Shown piece after piece: positions 48,543 to 57,190 of a DNA stretch of 64,000 nucleotides. The position numbers and the translations under genes were made by a program. Below the pieces are notes generated by a model. That model saw nothing but the letters and a program-made list of their open reading frames with translations, did not search any database and was not told the DNA's origin. Source of the DNA: Paraglaciecola polaris LMG 21857 (lineage in GTDB: Bacteria; Pseudomonadota; Gammaproteobacteria; Enterobacterales; Alteromonadaceae). The stretch lies in the NCBI RefSeq assembly GCF_000315055.1, contig NZ_BAER01000045.1:62001-126000 (forward strand), read 5' to 3'. Positions within the stretch are counted from its first letter, which is position 1; each line of letters starts with the position of its first letter.

Positions 48543-49559
48543 TTATGCGAGAAGTTGATTAGGAAGCGCGTAACTGACACGGTTTTTGCCTTTATGCTTA
48601 GCCGCATATAGTTGCTTGTCAGCACATTCGATTAATTGTTCTACTGTCTGCTGCTTTGCTTGCTCGCTTTTTGCCTCAAATACAGTCAAACCTATGCTGA
48701 TGGTGATGCTATCTGTCGCACTGGCACCTTGATGTTCAATGTTTAATCCCCTAACGACCTGCAGTAACTTATTGGCCATAACGAGACCGCCTTCTAAGTC
48801 GGTGTCTGGTAACACCATGGCAAACTCTTCACCGCCGTAGCGCCCAACAAAGTCGGTCTCTCTGCGCCGTACAGACTGAATGGCACGGGCAACACGCTTC
48901 AAACAGTCGTCTCCTTGCATATGCCCGTATAAATCATTGTAGGGTTTGAAGTCGTCGATATCGATCATCATGAGTGTCATGCAATGGCCAAAACGGACCG
49001 TTGACGCGAAATGTTGCAGTAGCATAGTATCTAATTGGCGACGATTCGCTACGCCAGTTAATCCATCAACACTGGATAAAATCTCAAGTTGTTTACGGTA
49101 ATAAACCAGCTCCATATGGTTACGTACACGAGCACGTAAAATCGTCAGATTGACCGGTTTGGTGATGTAATCTACTGCGCCAAGCAGCAATCCCCTGGCT
49201 TCATCGTCGGAACTGTCTGAGGCGGTGACAAAAATGACTGGGATGTAGGCGGTAAGTGGGCTTGACTTTAATTCTTCACAGGCGTCATAGCCGTGCATGT
49301 CAGGCATGTCTAAGTCTAGTAGGATCAAATCCACCACGTCTGTTTGGGCATAGGCTAGGGCCTCTTTGGCATTATCAAACAGCACAACTTGGTACTGAAA
49401 TTCAAATAATGCATTCATGGCCTGTAAGTTACTTCGATAATCGTCCACCACCATCAAGGTTTGCTTACGTAGCTCACTATTGGCAACGGATGCACCAGCG
49501 GCCAATGAAATGGCTGTGGGTTCGATTTCTGCTCTCGGGCGCAATTCAGATACGCTCAT
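48543..49559 (-). CDS. Response-regulator diguanylate cyclase (REC-GGDEF)
   Basis: 338 residues. A receiver domain (about 33-155) has the acidic pair (D39, D40), the phosphoacceptor Asp82 in LLDLDMPDMHGY, and the Lys in YITKPVN. A GGDEF domain (about 168-335) has active-site GGEEF (242-246) and an I-site RETD five residues upstream, so it should make c-di-GMP and be feedback-inhibited. This is the PleD/WspR-like architecture. Paired with the downstream stand-alone DHp gene, it could receive phosphate from or through it. Confidence 0.94.
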   Translation of the reverse strand: MSVSELRPRAEIEPTAISLAAGASVANSELRKQTLMVVDDYRSNLQAMNALFEFQYQVVLFDNAKEALAYAQTDVVDLILLDLDMPDMHGYDACEELKSSPLTAYIPVIFVTASDSSDDEARGLLLGAVDYITKPVNLTILRARVRNHMELVYYRKQLEILSSVDGLTGVANRRQLDTMLLQHFASTVRFGHCMTLMMIDIDDFKPYNDLYGHMQGDDCLKRVARAIQSVRRRETDFVGRYGGEEFAMVLPDTDLEGGLVMANKLLQVVRGLNIEHQGASATDSITISIGLTVFEAKSEQAKQQTVEQLIECADKQLYAAKHKGKNRVSYALPNQLLA

Positions 49560-49876
49560 GGTGCCTTCCTATTTTTATGGTTTTGTATAGCGTCTAAGTA
49601 TTGATGTAAGCAGCTTAAGTGCCAAGTTATCTGATAGTTAATAACTTATTGATATTTCGTTTGTTTTTAAGTGTTTGTCGACCTATTTTGAAGGTTTTAA
49701 TGGCATAAGGTGAGCAATAGCGACAAGTTTTTTTGTAGTCTTTACATTATGAACGAACGTTTTTTTGCGTATTTTCATGATTATATTATTCGTAATTTTG
49801 TCATGTTTAGTAATAATAATTTCTTTTGGCCGTGGCGAATTTTTGTTAAGTTAGTGAAAAAAGATTGAGAGATAAC
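49560..49876. other. Divergent intergenic region before the LD-carboxypeptidase gene
   Basis: 317 bp, AT-rich. AAGTTAT (49622-49628) and ATAACTT (49640-49646) form an imperfectly spaced inverted repeat, but I cannot assign it. A purine-rich GAGAGA precedes the ldcA ATG. No ORF is seen. Confidence 0.45.
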
Positions 49877-50941
49877 ATGTTAGATCGTCGTGGGTTACTT
49901 AAAGCGTTCATTTGCTCCTCTTTGGCGGCAGCGATATTGCCAAGTGCAATGGCGAATACTCAGGGGACGTCGACCTCTGCTGTTCATGGGCTACGCAAAC
50001 CCAAACGGTTACAGGCGGGGCAAACAATTGGCTTAATTGCGCCTAGCAGTAATACCTGGGAAGACCAAGAGATCTATTTCGCCATGGACATAGTTCGTTC
50101 ATTTGGCTTTAACGTAAAAACGGCTGCCCATCTGTTTGACCGTTCAGCCTATTTGGCCGGCAGTGATCAAGACCGAGCCAGTGACTTAAATGCCATGTTT
50201 GCGGATGATCAAGTCGATGCTATTTTCTGTTTGCGAGGGGGATATGGTTCACCGCGCATCTTACCTTACCTTGATTATGCTCTCATAGCCCAGAACCCCA
50301 AGATTTTTCTTGGCTATAGCGATGTCACGGCCTTGCTTAATGCCATTTATACCCGCAGTCATATCATGACGTTTCACGGACCGATTGCGAAGCAGAGTTT
50401 TACCGATTACACCCTCAAACAGTTTAAGAGCGTGCTTTTCAATCCATCATCAAGCATGCCATTGGCTGATGTGCCGCCATTTGAAGCGGCCCCAGGTCAG
50501 GCTGAATTGGCAAACAGGCTGACAACGGTGGCAAACGGCAAAGCCTCAGGCGTATTGATAGGCGGCAACTTGTCATTGATGGTGAAGCTGGTGGGCAGTC
50601 CCTACGAGCCAGATTACACGGATAAAATTCTGTTTTTAGAAGATGTAGAAGAGGCGCCGTACCGCATCGACGGTATGCTGACTCACTTAATGTTAGCAGG
50701 GCGTTTAGACAAGGTTGCAGGTATCGTTTTTGGCAAATGCACCGACTGCGAAGCTGGCAACGGTCCTTCTTTTAGTATTGAACATGTATTGAAAGACCGT
50801 TTAGGCAACCTTGGGGTGCCCGTACTCAGCGGTGTGATGATTGGGCATATTGACGATATGGCGACTGTGCCCATTGGCGCAATGGCCACACTTGACGCCA
50901 CGCATCAACAACTCACCTTAGATGAAAGCGCAGTACTGTAA
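49877..50941 (+). CDS. LD-carboxypeptidase (S66 family) with twin-arginine signal
   Basis: Serine peptidase that removes the terminal D-alanine from tetrapeptide muropeptides. The 354 residues start MLDRRGLLKAFICSSLAAAILP, with two arginines, a hydrophobic core and AMA|NT cleavage. This is a Tat-type signal, unlike the cytoplasmic E. coli LdcA. The S66 catalytic set is in place: nucleophile S125 in GGYGSPRILPYLDY, Glu about 255 (FLEDVEE), His about 324 (GHIDDM). The start at 49877 is chosen over the upstream TTG by the Tat motif and the GAGAGA site. It converges with nagP. The Tat system itself lies at the other end of this window. Confidence 0.9.
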   Translation: MLDRRGLLKAFICSSLAAAILPSAMANTQGTSTSAVHGLRKPKRLQAGQTIGLIAPSSNTWEDQEIYFAMDIVRSFGFNVKTAAHLFDRSAYLAGSDQDRASDLNAMFADDQVDAIFCLRGGYGSPRILPYLDYALIAQNPKIFLGYSDVTALLNAIYTRSHIMTFHGPIAKQSFTDYTLKQFKSVLFNPSSSMPLADVPPFEAAPGQAELANRLTTVANGKASGVLIGGNLSLMVKLVGSPYEPDYTDKILFLEDVEEAPYRIDGMLTHLMLAGRLDKVAGIVFGKCTDCEAGNGPSFSIEHVLKDRLGNLGVPVLSGVMIGHIDDMATVPIGAMATLDATHQQLTLDESAVL

Positions 50942-50981
50942 CCTTAGCACTTGCGCCAATACCATTAGCTATTTTTGTTAT

Positions 50982-52337
50982 TTAACTGGGGCTTTTTCGA
51001 GCCCAGTTACGCATTCCTTGGCCGTAAAAAGCATAAAATCCAATAATGAAATACCCCGGTAGCAGTATCCAATATGCTGCCTGACTGTTGCTCGAGTGAG
51101 CAAGTTGACCATAGATAAGCGGCAGCAATGCACCCCCGGCGATCCCCATAATTAAAATGGCCGATCCCTTAGGGGTAAATCGACCTAAACCTGCTAACGC
51201 GAGTGGCCACAGAGTAGGCCAAACCATGGCATTCGCTAACCCTAATAAAGCGATAAGCGCTACACTATTTGGCAAGGTGGTTATACCTGCCCAGCCCCAT
51301 AATATCTGTGAAATTTGTGTTTGTTCATTGGATGCAAACAATAGTGCGACTGAAATAGCCACCCCTGCAAGCGCACTGAGCCGTAAGGCATTTACTTGCG
51401 AAATAAAGCGCGGAATACAAGCCAAACCAAGCAAATAACCCAACACCATAAACCCCATAGTGTAAGAGGTTAAAGTCGTTGCATTGGCCACCCCGATACT
51501 TGCGCCATAAAGCCCAATAGTGTCACCCGCGATGACTTCGACTCCTACGTATAAAAATAAGGCAACTGCGCCTAATATGAGTTGCGGAAACTGCCAAATA
51601 GTTGTTTTGTTGGTGTCATGTTGATCAGTGTCGTGAGCTGACGAATTATCATCACTGGGCGACTGAATTAACGCTAAATCAGGTAACGCGATCCGAGAAA
51701 GTCCGCCAGCGAGTATCAATAGGGCAACTGCCATCCCTACATAAGGGGTAATCAATTGATGAGCCATATTTTCAATTTGCAGTTGCTGAGCTTGGGGGGC
51801 CATGTGGTTGACGTCGGCAAGATTAATGTCGCTAAAGCCACCCAAAACCCATGCGGTAAATAACACTGGGGCCAAGATACCGGCCCCTTTATTGAGTAAG
51901 CCCATGATCGCAATTCTGGCTGCTGCACTGTGCGTTGGGCCAACGTTAACCACATAAGGATTCGCCGCAGTTTGCAATATGGTTAGGCCGCTACCAATAA
52001 CAAATTGCGCCACTAAAAATATCCAAAATTCTTGCAATAACGCAGCGGGAATAAAGCCCAATAGGCCAAGGGCGATAATACTCAATCCCAATACCATGGC
52101 GGATTGGTAGCCGACTTTTTCTAATATCATTGCCATCGGTAGCGCCATCACTACATAGGCAAAATAAAAGCACGAGGCGATCATCAAGGCTTGGGTTTCA
52201 GTCAGTTGACACACCACCTGTAAGAACGGAATAAGCGCCCCATTAAGCCAAGTGACAAAGCCGAATATAAAAAACAATAAAGCAATAATGCACATAGGCA
52301 TGATGCTTGAGCGCGGGGCGGTAGCTGTGTGTGTCAT
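50982..52337 (-). CDS. nagP: N-acetylglucosamine permease NagP (FHS/MFS family)
   Basis: Inner-membrane sugar symporter of the fucose-galactose-glucose:H+ branch of the major facilitator superfamily; in Shewanella and relatives NagP imports GlcNAc in place of a PTS. The 451 residues show about 12 helices with FGFVTWLNGALIPFLQ (about 24-39), the family glutamine/asparagine-rich transport segments, GSGLTILQTAANPYVV and GNAM-like ALANAMVWPTLWPLAL. A charged cytoplasmic loop (about 225-245) joins the halves. Third gene of nagB-nagA-nagP with 10 bp after nagA, supporting the GlcNAc assignment. Confidence 0.88.
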   Translation of the reverse strand: MTHTATAPRSSIMPMCIIALLFFIFGFVTWLNGALIPFLQVVCQLTETQALMIASCFYFAYVVMALPMAMILEKVGYQSAMVLGLSIIALGLLGFIPAALLQEFWIFLVAQFVIGSGLTILQTAANPYVVNVGPTHSAAARIAIMGLLNKGAGILAPVLFTAWVLGGFSDINLADVNHMAPQAQQLQIENMAHQLITPYVGMAVALLILAGGLSRIALPDLALIQSPSDDNSSAHDTDQHDTNKTTIWQFPQLILGAVALFLYVGVEVIAGDTIGLYGASIGVANATTLTSYTMGFMVLGYLLGLACIPRFISQVNALRLSALAGVAISVALLFASNEQTQISQILWGWAGITTLPNSVALIALLGLANAMVWPTLWPLALAGLGRFTPKGSAILIMGIAGGALLPLIYGQLAHSSNSQAAYWILLPGYFIIGFYAFYGQGMRNWARKSPS

Positions 52338-52347
52338 GGGTTGACCC

Positions 52348-53475
52348 TTATTTTATTATTGGTTGTCCTGACTGCCATAAAGCAGTGATATTTAATTCTT
52401 GGTCCAGCAGCACAAAATCAGCTTGTTTGCCCACTGCGATATCACCATGACTGGCTTGCAAGCCGAGGTAATGGGCTGGGGTAGTACTGGCCATTGTGAC
52501 CGCGTCTTCAAGGGATAAAGCTAAATCATTGACAGCATGTTTGACTGCGCTGAGCATATCCAAATGCGAGCCGGCCAAAGTGCCATTCTCTGTGGTGAGC
52601 TTGTTGCCCACACGGGTGATTTTCTGGTCCCCAAACACGAAGGTTTCATCGTTAGTGCCAATTAAGCCCATGGCGTCTGTAACCAACATGATTTTATCTA
52701 TGCCTTTGATTTTTATTGCTATTTCACTGCATATAGGGTCAATGTGATAATGATCCAATATTAAACCAGCATAGGTATGCGGGGTATTCAGTGCCACACC
52801 AACCATTCCCGGCTCTCGGGATTGCATGGCGGACATAGCGTTGAATAAATGGGTAAAGCCGTCAGCACCGGCTTCTATGGCTTTAATAACTGTGCTTGCG
52901 TCAGCATTTGAGTGGCCTAGGCAGACTTTTACACCACTTTGACATAATTGACTGATGATATCGGGGGAAACGTTCTCCGGCGCCAGCGTGACAATGACCT
53001 TGCCCAGATCGTTACGCAGGTAAAGTGCTAGCTCATCGTCGCTTATGGGTCGTATAAAAGACTCATCATGTACACCTTTTTTAGGCCGACTCAGGTGCGG
53101 TCCTTCAAAATGCACACCTAGAATCCCAGGCGTATGCTGGCTAATAGCATCGGCTATCGCTTGGGTCGCTTGGCGCATAACGGGGAGTTCGTCGGTTATT
53201 AGAGTGGGCATCAACCCTGTGCTACCGAATTGCATATGGGCCTGACTCATCTGGGCTAACGCTGCCACGTTTGGCTGTTGATTAAACAGTACACCACCGC
53301 CGCCATTGACTTGTACGTCGATAAAGCCAGGTACTAATCGGCCTCGATAGAATGCCAGGTTGGTATCATCAGCTGAACTGGCCCTGATACTGGCAAGTTT
53401 ACCTTGCACTAAGCTAAGCGTTTGATTTGTTAACCAGCCATTTGAGGTCAGTACGTGCTCACATCTAAATTGCAT
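52348..53475 (-). CDS. nagA: N-acetylglucosamine-6-phosphate deacetylase
   Basis: Removes acetate from GlcNAc-6-phosphate to give glucosamine-6-phosphate. The 375 residues match the amidohydrolase-fold NagA: PGFIDVQVNGGGG near 50, GVHFEGPHLS (metal-binding Glu), CLGHSNADA and THLFNAM (histidines), LVTDAMGLIG (catalytic Asp) and a C-terminal KQADFVLLD. One base separates it from the upstream nagB-type gene, so translation is coupled. Central step where GlcNAc import and the MurNAc route (MurQ) join. Confidence 0.96.
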   Translation of the reverse strand: MQFRCEHVLTSNGWLTNQTLSLVQGKLASIRASSADDTNLAFYRGRLVPGFIDVQVNGGGGVLFNQQPNVAALAQMSQAHMQFGSTGLMPTLITDELPVMRQATQAIADAISQHTPGILGVHFEGPHLSRPKKGVHDESFIRPISDDELALYLRNDLGKVIVTLAPENVSPDIISQLCQSGVKVCLGHSNADASTVIKAIEAGADGFTHLFNAMSAMQSREPGMVGVALNTPHTYAGLILDHYHIDPICSEIAIKIKGIDKIMLVTDAMGLIGTNDETFVFGDQKITRVGNKLTTENGTLAGSHLDMLSAVKHAVNDLALSLEDAVTMASTTPAHYLGLQASHGDIAVGKQADFVLLDQELNITALWQSGQPIIK

Positions 53476-53476
53476 A

Positions 53477-54460
53477 TTAATGGGTCTCGGTTACTTTTTT
53501 AAGGCCCTGGGGACGGTCTGGATCTCGCTCGTAAGCTTGGGCAATGTGTTCAATATCCAAATAAAAACGCAACACGACGAGCAAAGGCAAGCAGCGTGGA
53601 TGTAACGAAAGCGCCGGATGTGAAAGAGATATGACTTGTCCACCTTGACGGGCGAAGGTCTGTATTTGGCTACTATGCACTGGGGCAGACTCATCTTCAA
53701 CTTGAACATCAATTACATGTAATTGATTGGCGAGCAAGGCCGATGGACCATGCATAAACTCAGCACTGCTAAACGCTTCACAATGAATGGCGAGCACTTC
53801 TTTAAGCTTTAAAGCCATTTCTCGACTGATGGCATAACCTAAACCGCGACCAAGCATGGCGCAGTGCTGGACATTACGCAGTATCTCTGGGGTAAGTTGT
53901 GGCGGTTGGGCTAATACGGTACCAAGGGCCTCGGGTAATTCGTTCAAGCTGTTAAGCAAGTCTTCGTTGTTGCTCCAATACGCCGTGAGTTGCAACAAGG
54001 CGCTCAGACTGGCTAAGTAGCTTTTGGTCGCGGCAACGGATAGCTCTGCGCCGGCCGCCATAGGTAACACCCAGTCGACAGCTTGGGCCAATGGGGATTG
54101 CTCATCATTTACCAGCGCCACACACAGTGCACCACTTTTCTTGGCTGATTTGACTTGATTGACGATATCTGGACTGCGGCCAGACTGAGAGATAGCAATG
54201 ACCAATGCATCTTTATAATCTACAGACTTTTGGTAAATACCAAATACAGAAGGCGAGGCAAACATGACAGGTATACCCAGTTCTATTTCCAGTAAATATT
54301 TAGCAAATACACCTGCATGATCAGAGGAGCCTCGACCAATCATCAATATGTAAGAAGATTTGTGGATTTTTATCTGTGCAACCAAACGCTGACATAGTTT
54401 GGCGTTGTGAGTGATCTGTTGACGAATAACGGTAGGTGTTTGGGCGGTCTCTTGGGCCAT
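53477..54460 (-). CDS. nagB-II: Glucosamine-6-phosphate deaminase, NagB-II type (SIS domain)
   Basis: Converts glucosamine-6-phosphate to fructose-6-phosphate and ammonia; NagB-II is the non-orthologous replacement of NagB known from Shewanella and Alteromonadales, built from two SIS domains like the isomerase half of GlmS. The 327 residues (start ATG 54460) contain MIGRGSSDHAGVFAKYLLEI, SQSGRSPDIV and AATKSYLASLSALLQL as sugar-phosphate-binding motifs. There is no glutaminase domain, which separates it from GlmS. A TTG at 54472 would add four residues and has a GGGG-containing upstream stretch; the ATG has GAG at seven bases. First gene of nagB-nagA-nagP. Confidence 0.92.
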   Translation of the reverse strand: MAQETAQTPTVIRQQITHNAKLCQRLVAQIKIHKSSYILMIGRGSSDHAGVFAKYLLEIELGIPVMFASPSVFGIYQKSVDYKDALVIAISQSGRSPDIVNQVKSAKKSGALCVALVNDEQSPLAQAVDWVLPMAAGAELSVAATKSYLASLSALLQLTAYWSNNEDLLNSLNELPEALGTVLAQPPQLTPEILRNVQHCAMLGRGLGYAISREMALKLKEVLAIHCEAFSSAEFMHGPSALLANQLHVIDVQVEDESAPVHSSQIQTFARQGGQVISLSHPALSLHPRCLPLLVVLRFYLDIEHIAQAYERDPDRPQGLKKVTETH

Positions 54461-54510
54461 GTAGCTACTCAACGGGGTCCCCTTATGTTGATTATTTGTG
54501 CAATGGGAAT

Positions 54511-54528
54511 AGAATAATAAATTATTCT
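54511..54528. promoter_or_regulatory. 18-bp palindrome in the divergent nagB-II / DUF819 region
   Basis: AGAATAAT and ATTATTCT flank AA, a near-perfect dyad 51 bp upstream of the nagB-II start and 86 bp before the DUF819 gene. It is AT-rich and symmetrical like operators of RpiR/MurR or LacI-type sugar regulators. A TATAAT for the plus strand follows at 54545-54550. Confidence 0.6.
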
Positions 54529-54613
54529 TTATTTTTCTATATTTTATAATAGTTATTTACAAATACCCCTCAACTGGTTACTGTTTGACTACCCTAAGCT
54601 ATGCATAATCTTT

Positions 54614-55780
54614 ATGATCATAACCGCCTTCCCATACGTCAGTGTTTTGCTCTTTATCGCGGGTATGTTGGCCTTTGTCGAAGAGAAAACCCGTTGGAAA
54701 CTCTTCCATTATTTACCGGCCATTGTATTGCTGTATTTCACCGTCATGCTGTTGTCGACATTAGGGCTTTGGACTAAAACGAACGAGATCAATCAAGCGT
54801 ACTCTTCGCTCAAAGGTAATATCTTGCCGGCGATGATTTTCTTAATGTTACTGGATGCTGATTTGCGTCAAATTAAGCGTCTGGGTGGCAAAATGCTGTT
54901 GGCTTTCTTTGCTGCTGCGATCAGTATCGGCTGTGCTTTTGTCTTGGGTTTCGCCTTGTTTAAAGGATTTTTAGCCCCGGAAGCATGGAAAACCTTGGCT
55001 GCGTTAAGTGGCAGTTGGATGGGGGGCACGGGAAATATGGCGGCAGTGCAAGCTGCACTAAATGTGCCTGATTCGAGCATGGGGTACACCCTGTTAATTG
55101 ACTCTATCGATTACGCCATGTGGGTGATGTTCTTATTGGCTTTGGTACCCATGGCAAGCCGCTTTAATCAGTGGACTAAAGCGGACGGTAAAGCACTGGA
55201 AGAAGTTAGCGCTAATTTAGCCAGTAAACAAACTGAGTACAGCGGTAACAAGACCACGTCTTTGTTGGTTTTATTGTCCGGCGCTATGTTGGTATCCATT
55301 GGCTGCCAATATATAGCGGAGATATTGCCCGTCAGTGAGTTTTTCACAAAAACCGCATGGACCGTGATGCTTGTCACCTTATTAGGGGTTATCTGCGCCG
55401 TCACGCCGATCAGCAAAATGTGGGGTGGTAAAGAGCTTTCTTCTTTGATGTTGTACCTGATTATCGGATTAATTGCTTCCCGAGCTAATTTCAACGAACT
55501 AACCCAAGCCCCTATTTATATTGTATTAGGGCTATTTATTTTGGCTATTCACGGCGCATTAATGCTGGTGGTCGCGAAAGTTTTCAAACTGGACCTTTTC
55601 ACTTGTGGTATCGCCTCATTAGCCAATATTGGCGGGGTCGCATCAGCGCCTATTCTCGCCGCTGCGTATTCCCGGGCGTTAATTCCTGTTGGGGTGTTGA
55701 TGGCGCTGCTAGGCTATGTCATTGGCACAGGTGGTGGTTTACTGGTAGGGCGCGCATTAGCATGGCTAAGCGTGGTGTAA
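54614..55780 (+). CDS. DUF819-family membrane permease (YjcL-like)
   Basis: 388 residues of the DUF819 family, membrane proteins of unproven function sometimes found beside muropeptide or dipeptide genes. About 10-11 helices; ILPAMIFLMLLDADLRQIKRLG (about 75-97), LSGSWMGGTGNMAAVQAAL (about 135-153), ANIGGVASAPILAAAYSR (about 338-355) and a final GTGGGLLVGR are characteristic. No Shine-Dalgarno sequence is obvious before its ATG. It opens the plus-strand operon, one base before the peptidase frame's earliest start and 12 before the preferred one. An import or export role for murein peptides or D-amino acids is inference from the neighbours. Confidence 0.85.
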   Translation: MIITAFPYVSVLLFIAGMLAFVEEKTRWKLFHYLPAIVLLYFTVMLLSTLGLWTKTNEINQAYSSLKGNILPAMIFLMLLDADLRQIKRLGGKMLLAFFAAAISIGCAFVLGFALFKGFLAPEAWKTLAALSGSWMGGTGNMAAVQAALNVPDSSMGYTLLIDSIDYAMWVMFLLALVPMASRFNQWTKADGKALEEVSANLASKQTEYSGNKTTSLLVLLSGAMLVSIGCQYIAEILPVSEFFTKTAWTVMLVTLLGVICAVTPISKMWGGKELSSLMLYLIIGLIASRANFNELTQAPIYIVLGLFILAIHGALMLVVAKVFKLDLFTCGIASLANIGGVASAPILAAAYSRALIPVGVLMALLGYVIGTGGGLLVGRALAWLSVV

Positions 55781-55792
55781 ATGGAGAAAAAT

Positions 55793-57184
55793 ATGAAACA
55801 ATTTCTATTCATGGCGTGGCTAACAATTAGCACATTGTGCTTGGCAGCTTGGCCTGCAATGGCCCAGCAAAAAGAATGGGGGTCAGACGTAATGCATATT
55901 TCACAGGCGCAGTTGCACGCCGAACATTGGATGAATAAGCTTAAAAACCCTGAACAAGTGGTTATGAGTGACGTGCAGATTCGTGCACACAATCATAGTT
56001 TACTGGAGCATAATCGCTTTGTTCATGATCCACTATTGACCCCAGAGGTGCTTACTGACAAGCAGCTTAAAGCAAAAATTAACAGTATCAGTAAAGTGCC
56101 CAAAAGTGCCCGATTTTTCCTAGATGGGCGTAAGTTGGCAGCCGATGATTACGCGGTCTATCAGCAAAGTATGCAATTTTCCGCTGCTGAACAAGGGCAT
56201 AGAGTTACCTACGGGCTAATTGTAAAACGTGCCGCAATGCGCACTTTTCCAACAGATGATCGGGTATTAAATTCCGCTATGGATGCTGACCTCGACCGAT
56301 TCCAAGAAAGTGCACTCTTCCCCGGTGATACCGTGGCGGTATTAACCCGTAGCCAAGACAAACAGTGGGCATTAGTGCAAGGGTTCAATTACTTGGCCTG
56401 GACCCGAGTGGAAAACTTTGCTGTTGCCAGCAAGGAGCAGGTACAGGCATTTGCTTCAGCAAACGATTTTATTGTGGTCACCGGTGCCAAGGTGTTTACC
56501 CAATATGTCCCCGAGCATGTTGGTGTGTCTGAGCAACAATTAGACATGAGTGTGCGCTTACCTTTGGTCGCAAAAAACGAAGTCCCCAACGCCTTATACG
56601 GACAAAATCCCTACGCTAATTATGTGGTCTGGTTGCCCACGCGCACAGCGCAAGGCCAGTTGAGTTTACAAAAAGCGCTAATTGGCCGTAGCCAAGATGT
56701 ACATTTAGGTTATATGCCATTTACCAAAGAGAATGTAATCAAGCAAGGGTTCAAATTTTTAGGTGAACGTTACGGTTGGGGCCACGATTATAACGGCCGG
56801 GATTGTACCGGTTTTGTTGGCGAGATTTATCGTGCATTTGGCTTGTTGATGCCGCGTAATTCCGGTGATCAAGGTGGGACCGATTTTGGTATCGATACTC
56901 GTTTTAACAAGGGTACGCCAGTGGCTGAAAAACTTGCCAGCATAAAAAGCCTAGAAGTGGGTGATTTACTCTACATACCGGGTCATGTCATGTTGTATTT
57001 AGGTGCAGAAGATGGTCAGCCGTTTGTTATTCACGACGTGAAAGGATTGGCGTATTTTGACGACAAGCAAAAACTCTATAAGGGAACGTTAAATGGCGTC
57101 TCGGTTACCCCTCTCTTACCTTTGCGCCTGTCGGTGCAAAATAGTTATGTTGACCGCCTATATAACATTAAGCGTATTAGGTAA
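55793..57184 (+). CDS. Secreted SH3-domain NlpC/P60 (C40) peptidoglycan peptidase
   Basis: 463 residues with a signal peptide (cleavage near AMA|QQ). An N-terminal stabilising domain and two bacterial SH3-like domains (about 45-310) precede a C-terminal NlpC/P60 domain. The catalytic triad is visible: C338 in GRDCTGFVGE, H398 in IPGHVML, H414 in FVIHDV. This is the architecture of the YkfC-type gamma-D-glutamyl-L-diamino-acid endopeptidase, which cuts murein stem peptides. The ATG at 55793 has GGAG six bases upstream; another ATG at 55781 overlaps the ribosome-binding site. Next to LD-carboxypeptidase and DUF819, it suggests breakdown of murein peptides outside the cytoplasm. Confidence 0.93.
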   Translation: MKQFLFMAWLTISTLCLAAWPAMAQQKEWGSDVMHISQAQLHAEHWMNKLKNPEQVVMSDVQIRAHNHSLLEHNRFVHDPLLTPEVLTDKQLKAKINSISKVPKSARFFLDGRKLAADDYAVYQQSMQFSAAEQGHRVTYGLIVKRAAMRTFPTDDRVLNSAMDADLDRFQESALFPGDTVAVLTRSQDKQWALVQGFNYLAWTRVENFAVASKEQVQAFASANDFIVVTGAKVFTQYVPEHVGVSEQQLDMSVRLPLVAKNEVPNALYGQNPYANYVVWLPTRTAQGQLSLQKALIGRSQDVHLGYMPFTKENVIKQGFKFLGERYGWGHDYNGRDCTGFVGEIYRAFGLLMPRNSGDQGGTDFGIDTRFNKGTPVAEKLASIKSLEVGDLLYIPGHVMLYLGAEDGQPFVIHDVKGLAYFDDKQKLYKGTLNGVSVTPLLPLRLSVQNSYVDRLYNIKRIR

Positions 57185-57190
57185 GCATTG

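Noticed and set aside
50983-51009. Stem-loop AACTGGG / GCCCAGTT at the nagP end
   Set aside because: It overlaps the nagP stop and lacks a T-run on either strand, so it may be chance.
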